Part shown: positions 11,236 through 22,554 of the stretch, piece after piece
Layout: each line of letters begins with the position of its first letter
Numbering within the stretch: position 1 is the stretch's first letter
Assembly: GCA_029876055.1 (NCBI GenBank)
Contig: CM056874.1
Coordinates: 1,922,001-1,986,000 of the forward strand
From: Madurella fahalii
Lineage: Eukaryota; Ascomycota; Sordariomycetes; Sordariales
DNA length: 64,000 nt
Direction: 5' to 3'
Made by a program: the position numbers and the translations under genes
The notes under the pieces: generated by a model
Told to the model about the DNA's origin: nothing
The model's database searches: none
The model's input: only the letters and a program-made list of their open reading frames with translations

Positions 11236-13887
11236 TCAACAGAAATACTGTCCTTAGTATAAATAGTATCTTATCTCTAAAGAAGCCTTCTTAATTTAGC
11301 TCAGTACAGTAGATCCACTCATAATAACTTGCTAATCGTGATAATTATGTTGTTTTTATCAGTAACAGTGTATTATGTTGTGTTGAGAAAGCTGTTCTTA
11401 GTATTTTCAGTATCAATGCTATTCTCTTTGAGTACATAGTAGTCTATTTCTCTGGTTACTCAGGCTAGAGTAGAAGTCTAGGGTTTCTAATGCATTGTAC
11501 TACCTTCTTAATATAATACTGAATGTACTACCTAGGTATATAGTAGTCAAGTTTCCAACTATCTAGGTAATCTTCAAGTTCTATTTATAAACGAAGGAAA
11601 TATTGCTTTTAACGAGTAATATAACGCTATATAGCTTCTAAATAACATCGTTAGTCAATTTCTAGGTAAAACTAACTATTCGGTTATCGATAATAAACTT
11701 ATATATCTACTTCGTAGATTCGATGTCTTAATTATTCATCTACTATAATTTTATAGAATAATCGTCAATGCTGACGATTGTTAGTTCTGAATAGAATACC
11801 CCTCTGAGCTCGCTGAATATACTCGTAGCACTTTACTTTAGTATAAAGACGACGTTCTCATTGTCAGGAATAACAAAGGCAAAGTTCGATTCTGATGGTA
11901 GCTACTACTTGTTATGAGGTTTCCGTCTTGGTTTGATAACTGGTAACCTTAAAGATGTCAACCTTGATACTGAGGTAGGTACTTTATAAACACTAGTATA
12001 ATCTATAATAAAGTAAGATATAATGATAGTTGATTGAATGAATGTCTTCTGGGAATAAGTCTGAGAGATTTTTATAGATATAAGCGGTGACTCCTAAGTT
12101 ATTATCTCTGATGTAGACCTAGACACTGCTGAGCAGTGCTGGCCTTCGCTACGTAATATAGTTGGTGCCTTATCTACAAGGCCGTTAGGCTAACAGGCCC
12201 ACCGTGAAGATTTTGCTAACGGCTCAAGCACTCACTCCGACCTGACTTTCGGGCCCAACTATAGTTACACAACAGGTACCGCGTAACTGTAGATAGTATT
12301 TTTAGATAGAGCTTTTTGAGAGGGATTAATTGATATGGGTTGTAGCTATTCTACTAGCTTTACAGGTAAGTAACCAGTGAAGTAGAAGGTATAAGGTAAT
12401 TATATCCAGATCTATCAGAGTTTATACTTCTTTATAAACTCTAGGCTAATAACATTAATCTCTACTTCTATATTAAAATCAACTGTTATAAGTTTCAGGA
12501 TATAGTCTAATAAGGTTACTTAAGTATATATTCATTTTTAACTAGAATTCCTAGTCTATTTTCTTTACTGATATAATAGAGATTTATATCTATTAGTTTC
12601 TATTATTTCTCTAGCGATTTGAGCTGGATTTACTGCTATAAATATTGAGATACCTAGTAGCTTCATCTACTAATACTCCTTTTTATAAGTAGTTATTAGT
12701 AAAATATGTGTTACTACTATAACTAAAATAAGTTAAAGAATTTCTATAACTCTCTATATAATTCAATTAGTCAAAATAAGAAGGGTTTGACGTAGAATAA
12801 TTATTATATTTGGTATATAGCATTGTTAATTATAGATTTCAAGGGTAAGTTCTGTATAATAATATTCTTATAGATAAAATGATGTTTTGTAAATTAGAAG
12901 AGAACAGGATGAATGAGGAGGATACTAGATGGAGTGTTAGGAGATTTCCTGAAGTTTTCGGTATTGAAAGCTGTACTAGATTTAGATAACAAATCTAACT
13001 ATCTCCTCTCGAATCTCTAGCTTATTGTAAACGTATAAGTTAATATAGTTGCTAATTACAGGTAAAAGCTTTATATAAAAGACTAAAATATAAGCCTTTT
13101 CATTCTATTTATAAAATTAGACTTTAAAGAATTCTAGGTACTGATAAAAACCTAAAGGAAATTAAGTCTTTATTACTTAGTATTATTAAGTTAATTTATA
13201 ATAGTAGACTTTTGATCAACAAGATTTTGTATACAATTTAGTATCTAATCGTCAAATATATTCTAGTCCTTTTCAGTCTATTATTATATATCTACTAAAA
13301 AGTTATTGCAGTAGCTATATTAATAATTGTAAATACGTTCTTCTATCTAGTCTAAAGCAAAAAGAATTCGATTTATACCTGTTTTAAATTACTTCAGGTC
13401 TTCTATAAATACTTATTATAAGTCTTAAAGCTATTCTAGATGATATTAATAGGTAATATTATCAGAGAGCTAAATTAGATACTTTATTTTAATCACTTTT
13501 TAGCTCTCTTCAGAATTATTAGATTCTGCTAAAGAAGAGCGATATCGTCTTCTTTTCGGAAGGGGCTTATCTAGTGATATATCTAGCTTTTGAAGCAAAT
13601 TCTCTTCCTATTTTTATAGGCTCTTCAATGCTTCTAGCTGATAAATTTAAAGATAGATCAACTCTAATAGTTTATTGTAGTATAGAGTAGGATGTAGGAC
13701 CTAAGAATTTAAGGCGATATAAAAGAATATAAGAGGTCGAATAATTAATATCTCTGACTAATAAAGATGAATAGGATATGTAGGTAATTAAGATATATTC
13801 TCCTAGGAATTCTCTCTTTACTCTGATATGTTTAAAATACTAATTATAGATACTATCTCAGCTAACAGTAGAATAGAAGGATTAGAT
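11236..13887 (-). mobile_element. RIP-degraded gypsy copy B, gag region and unassigned upstream part
   Basis: From about 12416 to 13887 the sequence aligns by eye with 2100-3358 of copy A, which places the gag region of the same chromovirus here on the minus strand, next to its LTR at 13888. The part from 11236 to 12400 is equally AT-rich and stop-ridden, but no RT or integrase block was recognised. It holds a less mutated GC-rich patch at about 12105-12290. The left end of the element was not found, so the copy is truncated or rearranged. No intact frame exists. Confidence 0.72.
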
Positions 13888-14137
13888 TATAAAGGGGTTG
13901 TTCTAAGAATATATTGAGAGAGATAGATTACGATATCATAATACCGAAAAAACCTAGACTAGTAGGCGATATCTTAATGAATAGCCTCTTATCAATTATA
14001 GAGAGACTAATCCTTATAGATCAGAAGTGCCTCGTGTGAAAGAGTTTCCTACAGAGTTCTTATCTACTCTAGTACTGTGATATTATCTACTATTATTTAG
14101 CTGGTTCCCTTGGTCTTACCTAGAGGCTCTTATTATA
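13888..14137 (-). repeat. LTR of gypsy copy B, RIP-mutated
   Basis: Begins TATAAAGGGGTTGTTC (family TGTAAAGGGG) and ends CTCTTATTATA (family CTCTCGTTACA); 250 bp. It is in the same orientation as 61514-61764 and opposite to the solo LTR at 10975. The internal sequence on its left matches copy A, so this is the 5' LTR of the minus-strand copy. Flanks TAGAT and TTAGC do not match, as expected if only one end of the element is left. Confidence 0.83.
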
Positions 14138-14577
14138 TTAGCCTCTTATATAATATATCCATTAGGCAGAGAGTTACTACTAGGAGATACTATTCTATAT
14201 AGAGACTAAATAGACTCTCGGCTTTGATAATACTATATAACCTTAAGAGTTCCTCTTTAAAGTCCTTATAAAATTATATCTCTCTAGTCATAAGATCTTT
14301 GTAGGAACTGTTAGTATTATAGAGGTTATTCGAGTTTATAATAGCTGATATCTAAGTATTGACCTCGAGATATAAAAGCTTCCCTTTAGTATAACAAGTT
14401 TACTCTAGATTCTTATAGATTCTACTGCTCTCTATAAGAATAGTAGGGTTATCGAATTCAACTAAAGGTAGCAGTTCCTTATAGTTGAAGAGCTCTTTAT
14501 CTTAGAGGTATGGTATAAATTACGAGAGAACAGAAGCTGCATAACCATTAGCAGTATCTAAAAAAATATTACATATA
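14138..14577. other. AT-rich degenerate DNA between two transposons
   Basis: Extremely AT-rich, stop codons in all frames. No domain, terminal repeat or RNA gene was recognised. Probably older transposon debris. Confidence 0.5.
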
Positions 14578-16438
14578 ACGTACGTAATAAGCGAGTTGGC
14601 TAAATAAGCGAGTTGGCCACTTTCCACCACTCTACCACAACTATCCCCAATTACACAACCATAACACTAGAAAATAACAATAACTGAATCGGAAATAGAT
14701 GAATCAGATGATTCTGCAGCCTTCTTACACGTGTGTACATTATAACTAGGCTTTCCACACATGCCATAGCACTGAATCTTCGTACGAGACTCCCTCTCAC
14801 TACTACCATTTTATCGTGTTTCCTAGATTACCTGCTCACCCATAGCCTTCTAATCCAGTACATCCTGTGCTTCTTATAGAGTAAGTGACCCTCCAAGCTA
14901 TAAATGTATTTTTTTTAGCTCTCCGTCTTTTACTAAGCCCCTTATTGGCCTTTTATAGTACTAAGACCTCCGAATGTAGAAGAGCTACCTCATATATTAT
15001 AGCTATCATACCTTTAGCTAATCGATCTATAGTAGTTAGTATTGAGGTTAGAGAGCTATCTTAATAGTTGGAAATTCGAGTTTTGATAAGTGCTGACTGT
15101 AAGGTGGCTTCTCAAGGGTTATATAGCATTTAGGAGACCCAAGGTAGTGCTGTAGTTAAGCTGGAGGCTGGGGGTATTGAGGTCTAAATATGCACATCTA
15201 GCTTAGATCTCACCTCTCTAGGTCGTATGGTATAAGGCCAGCTCCGGTAAATCCACTCTAGATATTCTTTTCTATGATTGAAGCAAAAAAAGCTTCTTTG
15301 AACCTACAAAGAAACTCTAACTTACTGATGTATATGATGTTCATCTATATCAACTACTTAATTTGGCAGCTATATACCTTCTTTAACAGTAGAAAACAGC
15401 TAATATCTAATGGCTGAAGTAGGTGCGAGGAGTGTAGAAGTATATAAAGCGTGATAATGTTATGCTCCTGGCAGTAGATCTTGAATTCTTTAGAGTGGTA
15501 GCTATTGTGGCTATTAAGAATCAACAGCTAGTATTTGCCCTTTGTACGAGATACTATATAGAAATCGAAGTACCGAATCCAATCTATATCTTTCTTATTA
15601 GTAGTCCAGCTATTATTAGTTGTTGCAATATACTAGTTAGCTGGAAGGGTATACTCTCGATACCAATTAGCGAGATGATATTAGCCGGCTAAGATAATAA
15701 ATAGCGGGATAGCCCAGTCTAAGGCATTCACTCCTTAGATAACTATAGCTCACTCTCGATTACCAGGCTAGGTCTGTTTAGCCCTGCTACAGCTATCAGA
15801 GGTAGTAACTACTATAGTAGGGATAATAATACCTATTATAAAGCCAGTCTCATCAAAATTATATAAATCTTCGTTAAGGATACTATACTTAGCCTTAGTA
15901 TTATATACAAGTATAAACCACTCGTAAATAACCTTTAGATCTTCATATTTAGCCCTCTAGTAGTTATATTTACGTATAAAACGCGTCTGAAGTTCTAGCT
16001 AGCACTTTACGAAGTTGTGAGCCTAGTGTTTGCTAACAGTGGGCGCTTCGCATTCGCATAGCAATCGATTGGCTATATCTTCTATATACGAAAGCTGAGG
16101 ATGAAATGCACGCATACATAGCTCAATTATATATCGAACAATCGATTGCTCTTCTAAACCTATGAGCTTATGCGAATTAGCGATAAGGTCGTATCGAGGA
16201 AGTCGGCTGGCCTTTTGGTAACGAAGCATTCTTTCTACAATATCGTACAACTCAGCTGTAGCCGGAATGCTAAGCTTAGTATCGTTTTGAAGAGCTTGTA
16301 GGGCCAAAGATTCCTTGCTTCTTTTGAAGGGGTCCCTATGGCTTGTTGTGGTAAATTTTGTAGAAGATGTAGAGAGAGACGCGTTGTGGTAGGGAAGCGG
16401 CCGCTCGCTTAGATCGGCCGCTCACTTATCACACACGT
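14578..16438 (-). mobile_element. Full-length but dead pogo-type DNA transposon (family 2) with terminal inverted repeats
   Basis: The 1861-bp element starts ACGTACGTAATAAGCGAG and ends, on the opposite strand, ACGTGTGTGATAAGTGAG. The terminal inverted repeats extend about 50 bp and contain a repeated TAAGCGAG-like motif. TA dinucleotides at 14576-14577 and 16439-16440 are the expected target duplication. The minus-strand transposase starts near 16310 with a psq-type helix-turn-helix and a block ending YIIELCMRAFHPQL. It continues with the DDE domain around FDETGFI, a block SGFTGAGLIPYDPERVL, a basic/coiled stretch and a C-terminal Cys knuckle (CGKPSYNVHTC). Stops are mostly TAG at Gln/Trp codons. 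The same family occurs at 60138. Confidence 0.88.
16023..16307 (-). pseudogene. Pogo family 2 transposase, N-terminal DNA-binding piece
   Basis: This is the longest open piece of the transposase in the element at 14578-16438. It carries the helix-turn-helix that recognises the terminal repeats: ALQNDTKLSIPATAELYDI, matching ALRNDKRLKLEAVAKLYDV of the copy at 60240. It then has the conserved LIGLEEQSIVRYIIELCMRA. It ends at a stop after PTVSKH. It is one segment of a longer broken frame. Confidence 0.85.
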
Positions 16439-17654
16439 TACTGTCATGAGAAATAAGTTCTCGTTGTCGCTATACAGCGTTACGGAAGTTCATCGAAATA
16501 CTTCCGCGAAACCTCTCGTTCCTAGACATCATGTTCATCGGGTCGATACAAATGTCATTAATCAAGGCAATTACGAAACTGCAGTTTCTTCAAACCATCT
16601 ATTTCAGAGGCAATAACTAGCCGGTTGACCATAACGTGATTTCGGGACTCTCTACCTTGAGAAGTTTAAAGACCCTTAGTGTCTACGGATTTTCGACTGG
16701 GATAGTGTATTCTAACTTCCAAAAGCCAAGACCCCGCCCCATGCTCCCCGCCTTGCTGCTACCGGGCCAGTCTCGGCTTCTGGCGCCAACGACTTTTTTG
16801 TTCCTCTCCTACAAGGACACACACACACGCCATACAGTAAAAGGCGAAATGGATGTCGCTATATTTTCTTAGATAATTTCTTTAGCGAAGTCCATTTGTG
16901 GATCCTTGTGGTTTTGCACCACTGCATAGGTGTAACCCAAAGGTACCGCTACTGACTGTCATTGTCAAAGGATCAGGTGTCAAAGGATCAGGATCACAGG
17001 ATCTAGTGCAGGAGCCAAACCCATGTACTCTAGTCAGCTAAGGCAGGCTAGCAGCTGACTGTGCCATTGTACAGACGTTATCCTGTACGGGTATCTCGTC
17101 TATAAAAGGAGCTCTCCAGCAGAGACAAGACAGAGACAATCAACACAAGACACACAAGATCCTCAACTGTCATTTCCCACGATTCAGAGGTGCCGTGCTT
17201 TCCGACAGTCATAACGTTCTTCAGATCAGGGCACATGTTTTCACGTAACGTACTGTACAGCCTCTGCACGATTTATGTTGAAAAATTAAACAACGCTTAA
17301 AAGGCTGTCATCGTATGCATTTTCACACAGGTTCTCTCAGCTGCTCTATAATACCTGTAATATTCTTCTCCAACCAAGACCGCAGATAGGGTGGCAAATG
17401 GTCAGCCTTGAACGGCAGCCATTCTATCATTCGCGAACACATTCGTTTGGAGTGATGGCAGCTAGAGGAATTCGTTCATCATGGACGCCTTCGCTCGTTG
17501 GGAGACCCCCGAAATTTAACTCGCAATTTCTCCAGTATTTTCACTTTAGCTTTCGGCGATGATAGCTCGGTTATAGCCGATGGATCTGTACACGAATATT
17601 TAGTGGACAGAATAAGTAGTTACGGCGTCTTAGAGATACCTTTGGCATGCGGCA
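16439..17654. other. Intergenic; no gene recognised
   Basis: Base composition returns to moderate. A short leucine-rich stretch (ISGLSTLRSLKTLSVYG, near 16640) could be a relic of an F-box/LRR protein but is too short to call. No splice-supported gene model was found. Confidence 0.45.
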
Positions 17655-17960
17655 ACAAATCCAAATTCCGCATAACAAGTTGAGTTTTCCAATGAGACGG
17701 CCCTAAGGCGACCCGGAACCCAGACAGCGCCCGCTGATACATCGACTCGGCTTCCGTCAGCCGGCCTTGATCCGCGTGGAGGTTGCCCAAGTTGCCGACC
17801 AAGGAGAGAGTCGATAGGTGGTCCCGTCCGAGCGCCTTCTCCTTGCTTTCCAGCAACCGCTGAAACATCGACACGGCCTCCGTCAGCCGGCCTTGATCTC
17901 CTTAGAGGAGGCTCAAGTTGTTGACCGTGGAGAGACGTACGCTTCGGATAGTGGTTTCAT
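17655..17960 (-). pseudogene. Kinesin-light-chain-type TPR relic
   Basis: On the minus strand a frame reads TEAVSMFQRLLESKEKALGR, DHLSTLSLVGNLGNLHADQG, RLTEAESMYQRALSGFRVAL, GPSHWKT, that is, about two 42-residue TPR units of the TPR_10/TPR_12 type used at the C-terminus of fungal NLRs. Traces of one more unit extend towards 17960 (STVNNLSLL followed by a TAG). No N-terminal effector or NB-ARC part is visible. It lies opposite in strand to the TPR relic at 18630, so the two are probably separate decay products. Protein-interaction role by family only. Confidence 0.72.
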
Positions 17961-18629
17961 AGGGGCCGGCCTTAGACAGATTTCTTTAATTGGGAAGCAA
18001 CATAACGGAAAGGAAACGGTGATGAAGCTACTGTTAGAGAAACGCGCCACCAGAAGGGTCCGGGAGAATATGTAAATATATGCTTTGGTTCTGAATTCTA
18101 GCATCTTCGAGGCATTCATCCCTGACGAAATGATGATCCACTGATCTTTTCAGCTGGTATGCCGCTCTCTCCCCACTCTTACATAAGATGAAGTGCGAGG
18201 GGATCGAGAACATTAAAAGGGTATGCATCCAATTCGGCACCACATATCCGGACAATTAGATAGGCGGGTCCTCACGTTGTTCGCCTTCTTGCTCCCACCT
18301 TAGAAAAAGCCGGTGGGCCTCCAGGTACTTCTCCGCTCGCCGCAGAGGACCTTGAAATCGGCCGCTACGACAAGCCTCTGCCATATTTCAATGACACTGT
18401 AAGCGGAGTTGAGCGTGCGGACCATGGCGCGCTCCTCCGGCCCTAACACGACACGTTCCTTGACGGAGCCTGTCACATATGTGTGTAGAAAAACCTTGAC
18501 TGGTGCCTGAACCCTTGGAGCCGATGGATCCTGAGAGAAGTCCACCCAGAAGCGGCAAGAGTCGATATCACGACAGCTTCACTTAATTAGCACCAGTTTC
18601 GGGCTCGATGATGGGCCTGGGGAGTACCG

Positions 18630-20620
18630 TGACTGTTGACTGTCAGTTTCACTCTCTTTTCTTTTTGTAAACCCACAGAACCTTCAAAAATCCTACAATC
18701 GGACCCCCTCGAGAAAACGAAGGCGACACTCGACGAAGTCGATCCTAAGACGCTGGGCTGCATGTCCGATTCCGCTACGATCATCAGGCTTCAAGGCAGA
18801 TACAAAGAGGCGGAAACCCTCGCGAGGCAGGTGCTGGAGATTAGAGAAAGGTTTACTTACATCAATATCCGACCTGGCGATGATACTCGCCGAGCAAGAC
18901 CGGTCCGGGGAAGCAGCTACGTTATTCCACCAGATACTGAATATAAGAAGTAGAGTCTTAGGGATAGATCACCCGGATACGCTTGGTTCGAGGGCAAACT
19001 TGGCTGCGGTACTTGTTAACCAGGGAAAATGGAAGCTAACAGAACAACTGGTGTCCCTAATTCTGCCTATAATAGAACGAGAGTTGGGGGTTGAGCATAT
19101 ATTTATACTCCCAACGATAGCGAATTTAGCTCTCGACTTCAGGTAACAATGCCGATACGAAGAGTCTAAACAGCTCTAGCTCCAAGTAGTATATACAAGA
19201 AGACGGGTTTCCGGTAAAGATCATCTACAACACTTACCTATATAGAGTCCCTGGCTTCGATATATCGTATTCAAGGCCGATATATAAAAGCTGAACAGCT
19301 ATATTTCTAGGTAGTAAGGGTCCAAGAGAAGGTCTTAGGCGAAGAGCAGCCTAACACGCTTTCTTCCAAGGCCAACCTCACCTACACCTATGACTGCCAG
19401 GGCCGATATCGAGAGGCGCAGTAACTAGGAGAATTAGTAGTGGAGTTGATGACACGTATCTTAGGAAAAGATAACCCTACGACTCTTACCGCCCTTGGTA
19501 ACCTGGCGACAACATACCACCATCAACAGCAGCATAACGAGGCACAGCGACTCGAGGTGCAAGCAATAGAAGGATTGATCAAACCACTCGGTACGGAATA
19601 TCCGGATACACTCACTTTGATAGCCAACCTCGCTCTCTCGTACCAACAAGCCAGCAAACTCGAGGACGCAAAAAGACTTACGAGCGAAGTGCTATAAAAG
19701 GGCACTTACAGCAACCCTTACTTTGATAGCCAATATTGTTACATCACTTACCGAGATGAAACCCTTCGATGAAGCGGAGAGCTTTAGAGTACAAGTGTTG
19801 GACGCGAGCAGATGGCTTTTGGGAAAAAATCACCCTAATACAAAACGGTCAAGGCAGAAGGGAGGAGGCGGGAACCCTGATGGCTGAGATAATCCGAAGG
19901 CAGATAAACTCCCTTCAGCTTAGAGAAAAGCATCTTAGTCTACTTATCAACATCTACAACTTGGGTTTGATCCGCCTGGTGCAAGGGCAATAGGAAGTAG
20001 TATAAGATGTATAGGCTGGTAATCTAGGGAAGATGAAGACTATATCGGGGAGTGAGCATGAGGTCACAGTCCGCTGCAAGCAGTATCTAGCCATGATAGA
20101 AGGGAAGTGAGAGTGCATGAAACATATCTGTCCTCTCTGAAGAGCTCGACGCACGCGGTTATGAGAGCAGTCTGCCCATTGGTGAGACAAGTTCATCATC
20201 GACCGCAAAAGAAATTGCATTCGAGTCAGAGACGTTTCCAATGGCGAAGATACCGCCAAGGCCGTCAATCAGGCCTTCCAGGAGGTAATCGATGCCGCCA
20301 TTGAGTTCAATATGTTCCCAGCAGTCCTACTCCGCCAGCACAGCGAGATGAACCGACTCCACTCTCCGTCAACATCAATCTAGAGTGCTTCCGCGAGGAA
20401 AGAAGCACATCATATTCTGGAATGCTTGACGAAGCCCGATCATCCTCGCGGTACCGATACGTCTAGACATAAGAACACGCTGGTGATCATAGACCGCCTA
20501 ATATCGACATACACGGAACAAGATCGGCGGGAGGAGGCCGAGAAGCTGGAGGTGCACGTGATGAAGATCCGCAAGAAGCAAGATCCGGGTAGAGGGTTGG
20601 GGTCTGTCTTCTCTGCGCCC
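18630..20620 (+). pseudogene. Degenerate TPR-repeat gene (NLR-type C-terminus)
   Basis: Scattered frames on the plus strand carry successive TPR units: LQGRYKEAETLARQVLEIRE (18790), GIDHPDTLGSRANLAAVLVNQG (split here as GIDHPDTLGSRANL and AAVLVNQG, 18960), GKDNPTTLTALGNLATTYHH (19465), GTEYPDTLTLIANLALSYQQ (19590), and a last one around RREEAEKLEVHVMKIRKK (20530). Frame changes and stops separate them, for example near 18870, 19145-19440, 19697 and 20000. The 42-residue register and the DHPxTL/GRxxEAE pattern match the intact NLR at 37074, but the units are far more divergent. No NB-ARC motif is recognisable upstream, so this is an old, truncated copy. Confidence 0.78.
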
Positions 20621-21239
20621 CTCATCCGCTGCCTTCTCGCGTGGCGTATTACATACCGACAACAACTTCAATTCGCCGCCTCGACCGGCGGATCCCGCTT
20701 TAGGTGCCGAAGATGGAACGCTGAACGCTTGGAGAATGTAACCTCCAAGACAATCTGTTTACAACCAAGACAAGAGGTATAGGGTAGGGTGAGAAAAAGG
20801 ATATAAACCAGGAAAGGAGGACGTACGGGATTTGGGGGACATGTGGAAGTGAAAGTAACGATCATGAAGTCGACGTTGCTTACATTGTGTTGAACCACGG
20901 TTCGGGGAAGATGAACTCGTCGGAGAGGGCATTCTCCACGTCGCATTGGAGGGATGGGAACATGGCGCTCGCATTTGGAAGGTCTCTCCTTCGGGTCTGT
21001 AGGGCTTCTTGGCGAATGCCATGTTGAGACACAACGGTGATCTGGCTAGCTGAAACTTATTAGAGTGCTTTGGACGGGGCGGCCCTGAATTGCTTCGGGA
21101 GCCCCGTCCTAAGGATCATCTCTGCTGCTTGTACTGCCAACGGGTAGGGCTGGATGGAACAACAACGTGTAAACAATGCGTGATGCAATTTACTGCAAAC
21201 AACCAAAGTTCGAAAATACATGTGGGAAGTTGCACGCCT
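20621..21239. other. Intergenic; no gene recognised
   Basis: Short open frames only, none with domain signatures. It may include the decayed 3' end of the TPR relic. Confidence 0.4.
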
Positions 21240-21720
21240 AGCCTCTCCGTGGTCCTCCACGATGTTTCTCCACTCTGCTCCGATCCGTGATCGTCTTGGT
21301 TCTAGAACCACGGTTTCTCTTCATCCCCGGAGCCTGCATCTTAGCCTTTTCATCTTCCCACTCCTGTACCAAGTATTTAGACATATTAGGCGCAGGCTCG
21401 AACGTCGGCACTCAATCAACTAGAAAGTACCGCACTCCGTCTATGACTTCCTCTCCAATAAATCTCTTGATTTCCCATTGATCTGTCGGAAGGATGCTGT
21501 CTTTTCCCGTTACAGTCGTTTCCTGGTTGCCTAGCGGAGCCATGTCGGCTTCGCGCTGACCCTCAAACCCCTGACTGTCGAGCTCCATGTGATCCGTGAG
21601 AGTGCTGTCAGTTTGAGGTGAGCTTTCGGAAGCCTCCAAGCCTTCGTTCTCTGGAGAGTGATCCTCTGCGTCGTCTGTACCCCGTACTGGATCAATAGGA
21701 CCGTCGTGGGAAGATTTCAC
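21240..21720 (-). pseudogene. Chromodomain-like protein relic with premature TGA
   Basis: The minus-strand frame starts at 21720 with an acidic, Ser/Glu-rich leader, then runs into WEIKRFIGEEVIDGVRYFLV. This is the beginning of a chromodomain (family pattern W-x-V-x-x-I-x-...-x-Y-x-V-x-W). The next codons are GAT TGA GTG CCG. A Trp codon (TGG) is expected at the TGA, so a G-to-A change has ended the frame at 21412. Beyond it the same frame continues open (SKYLVQEWEDEKAKM) to about 21240, ending in a basic tail. Host-type chromodomain proteins of this layout bind methylated histone tails; whether this one did is inference. It could also be a live gene with an intron there, but no splice signals fit. 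Confidence 0.6.
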
Positions 21721-21844
21721 TGTATCGGAATATTTCCCTGTAACACTGCCAGCTAGAGTGTATTGTCAGAAGATCGAGATCTTAACTCGATCAACCGAAC
21801 TACGTGTATCACTAGTGGATCTGCTGAGAGTCCCATCGATGTCT

Positions 21845-22460
21845 GTACACGTTTTCTGACGCTGTTGTCCGATGTAATGGGAAAGAATCCAAAGCCTATA
21901 AACTCATTTTGTCCGCGCGGTCAGAGTTCTTTGCAAAGATGTTCACCGGGAGCTGAAAGGTCCGATGGTATAAGTATCGAACTTACATCATGTTGCTGAC
22001 ATACCCGGAAATCACAGCAGGGTTGATCGAGTTGAAAGAAGCCGACAAGTCTGTTGTGGAAGCGATGCTACGCTTTATTTACTACTTCAATTACAACAAA
22101 CATTCACGGAGTTTCTACGATGATATCAATGCTGGTAGTAAAGGGCTTGGCAGAGAAAAAATTCCAGGCTGCCATCACCACCAGTTGGGCACTCCAAGCG
22201 TGGTTGCTCTACTGTGTAGCTAAGCGCTCGGAATTGCATACCAAAACCGTGTGCAGACTCGCAAAACGCCACCACTTCCAGTGTATCTGCTCCCGTACCT
22301 GGATTCGTGACAGATACACATCCGCGGGAAGCTCCCAAAACGCATCACTAAGCTTATCCAGGACAGAGACTCAACGATTAGTCTCCAGAGGTTCCTTTCA
22401 AATGTTTCAAAGTGAATATCTCATTAGCTTCTGCGTGGCCCCTGTCCGACCTTAACTCCG
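21845..22460 (+). pseudogene. BTB/POZ-domain gene relic
   Basis: From about 21850 one can read SDAVVRCNGKESKAYKLILS followed by ARSEFFAKMFTGS, the core of a fungal BTB/POZ domain (dimerisation/adaptor fold). After a TGA, the frame resumes at about 22017 with IELKEADKSVVEAMLRFIYY, and later KGLAEKKFQAAITTSWA in a third frame (about 22140). A spliced intron from near 21968 (GTATAAGT) to about 22020 (CACAGCAG) could bypass the first stop, but the later frame change near 22130 remains. It lies about 100 bp from the 3' end of the intact minus-strand BTB gene (convergent). Probably a decayed paralogue-type gene. Confidence 0.65.
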
Positions 22461-22554
22461 GGCAGCTCTATCCTACCAAGTAATCCTTCTAGACTGCGTC
22501 TCCTTCACTGCTCCGGGGAATGTCCCTTACAAAGACAAAGCCTACAACTGCCCA

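Noticed and set aside
10975..14137. A single element bounded by the LTRs at 10975 and 13888
   Set aside because: The two LTRs are in opposite orientation and the first has its own perfect ATCTA duplication, so it is an independent solo LTR.
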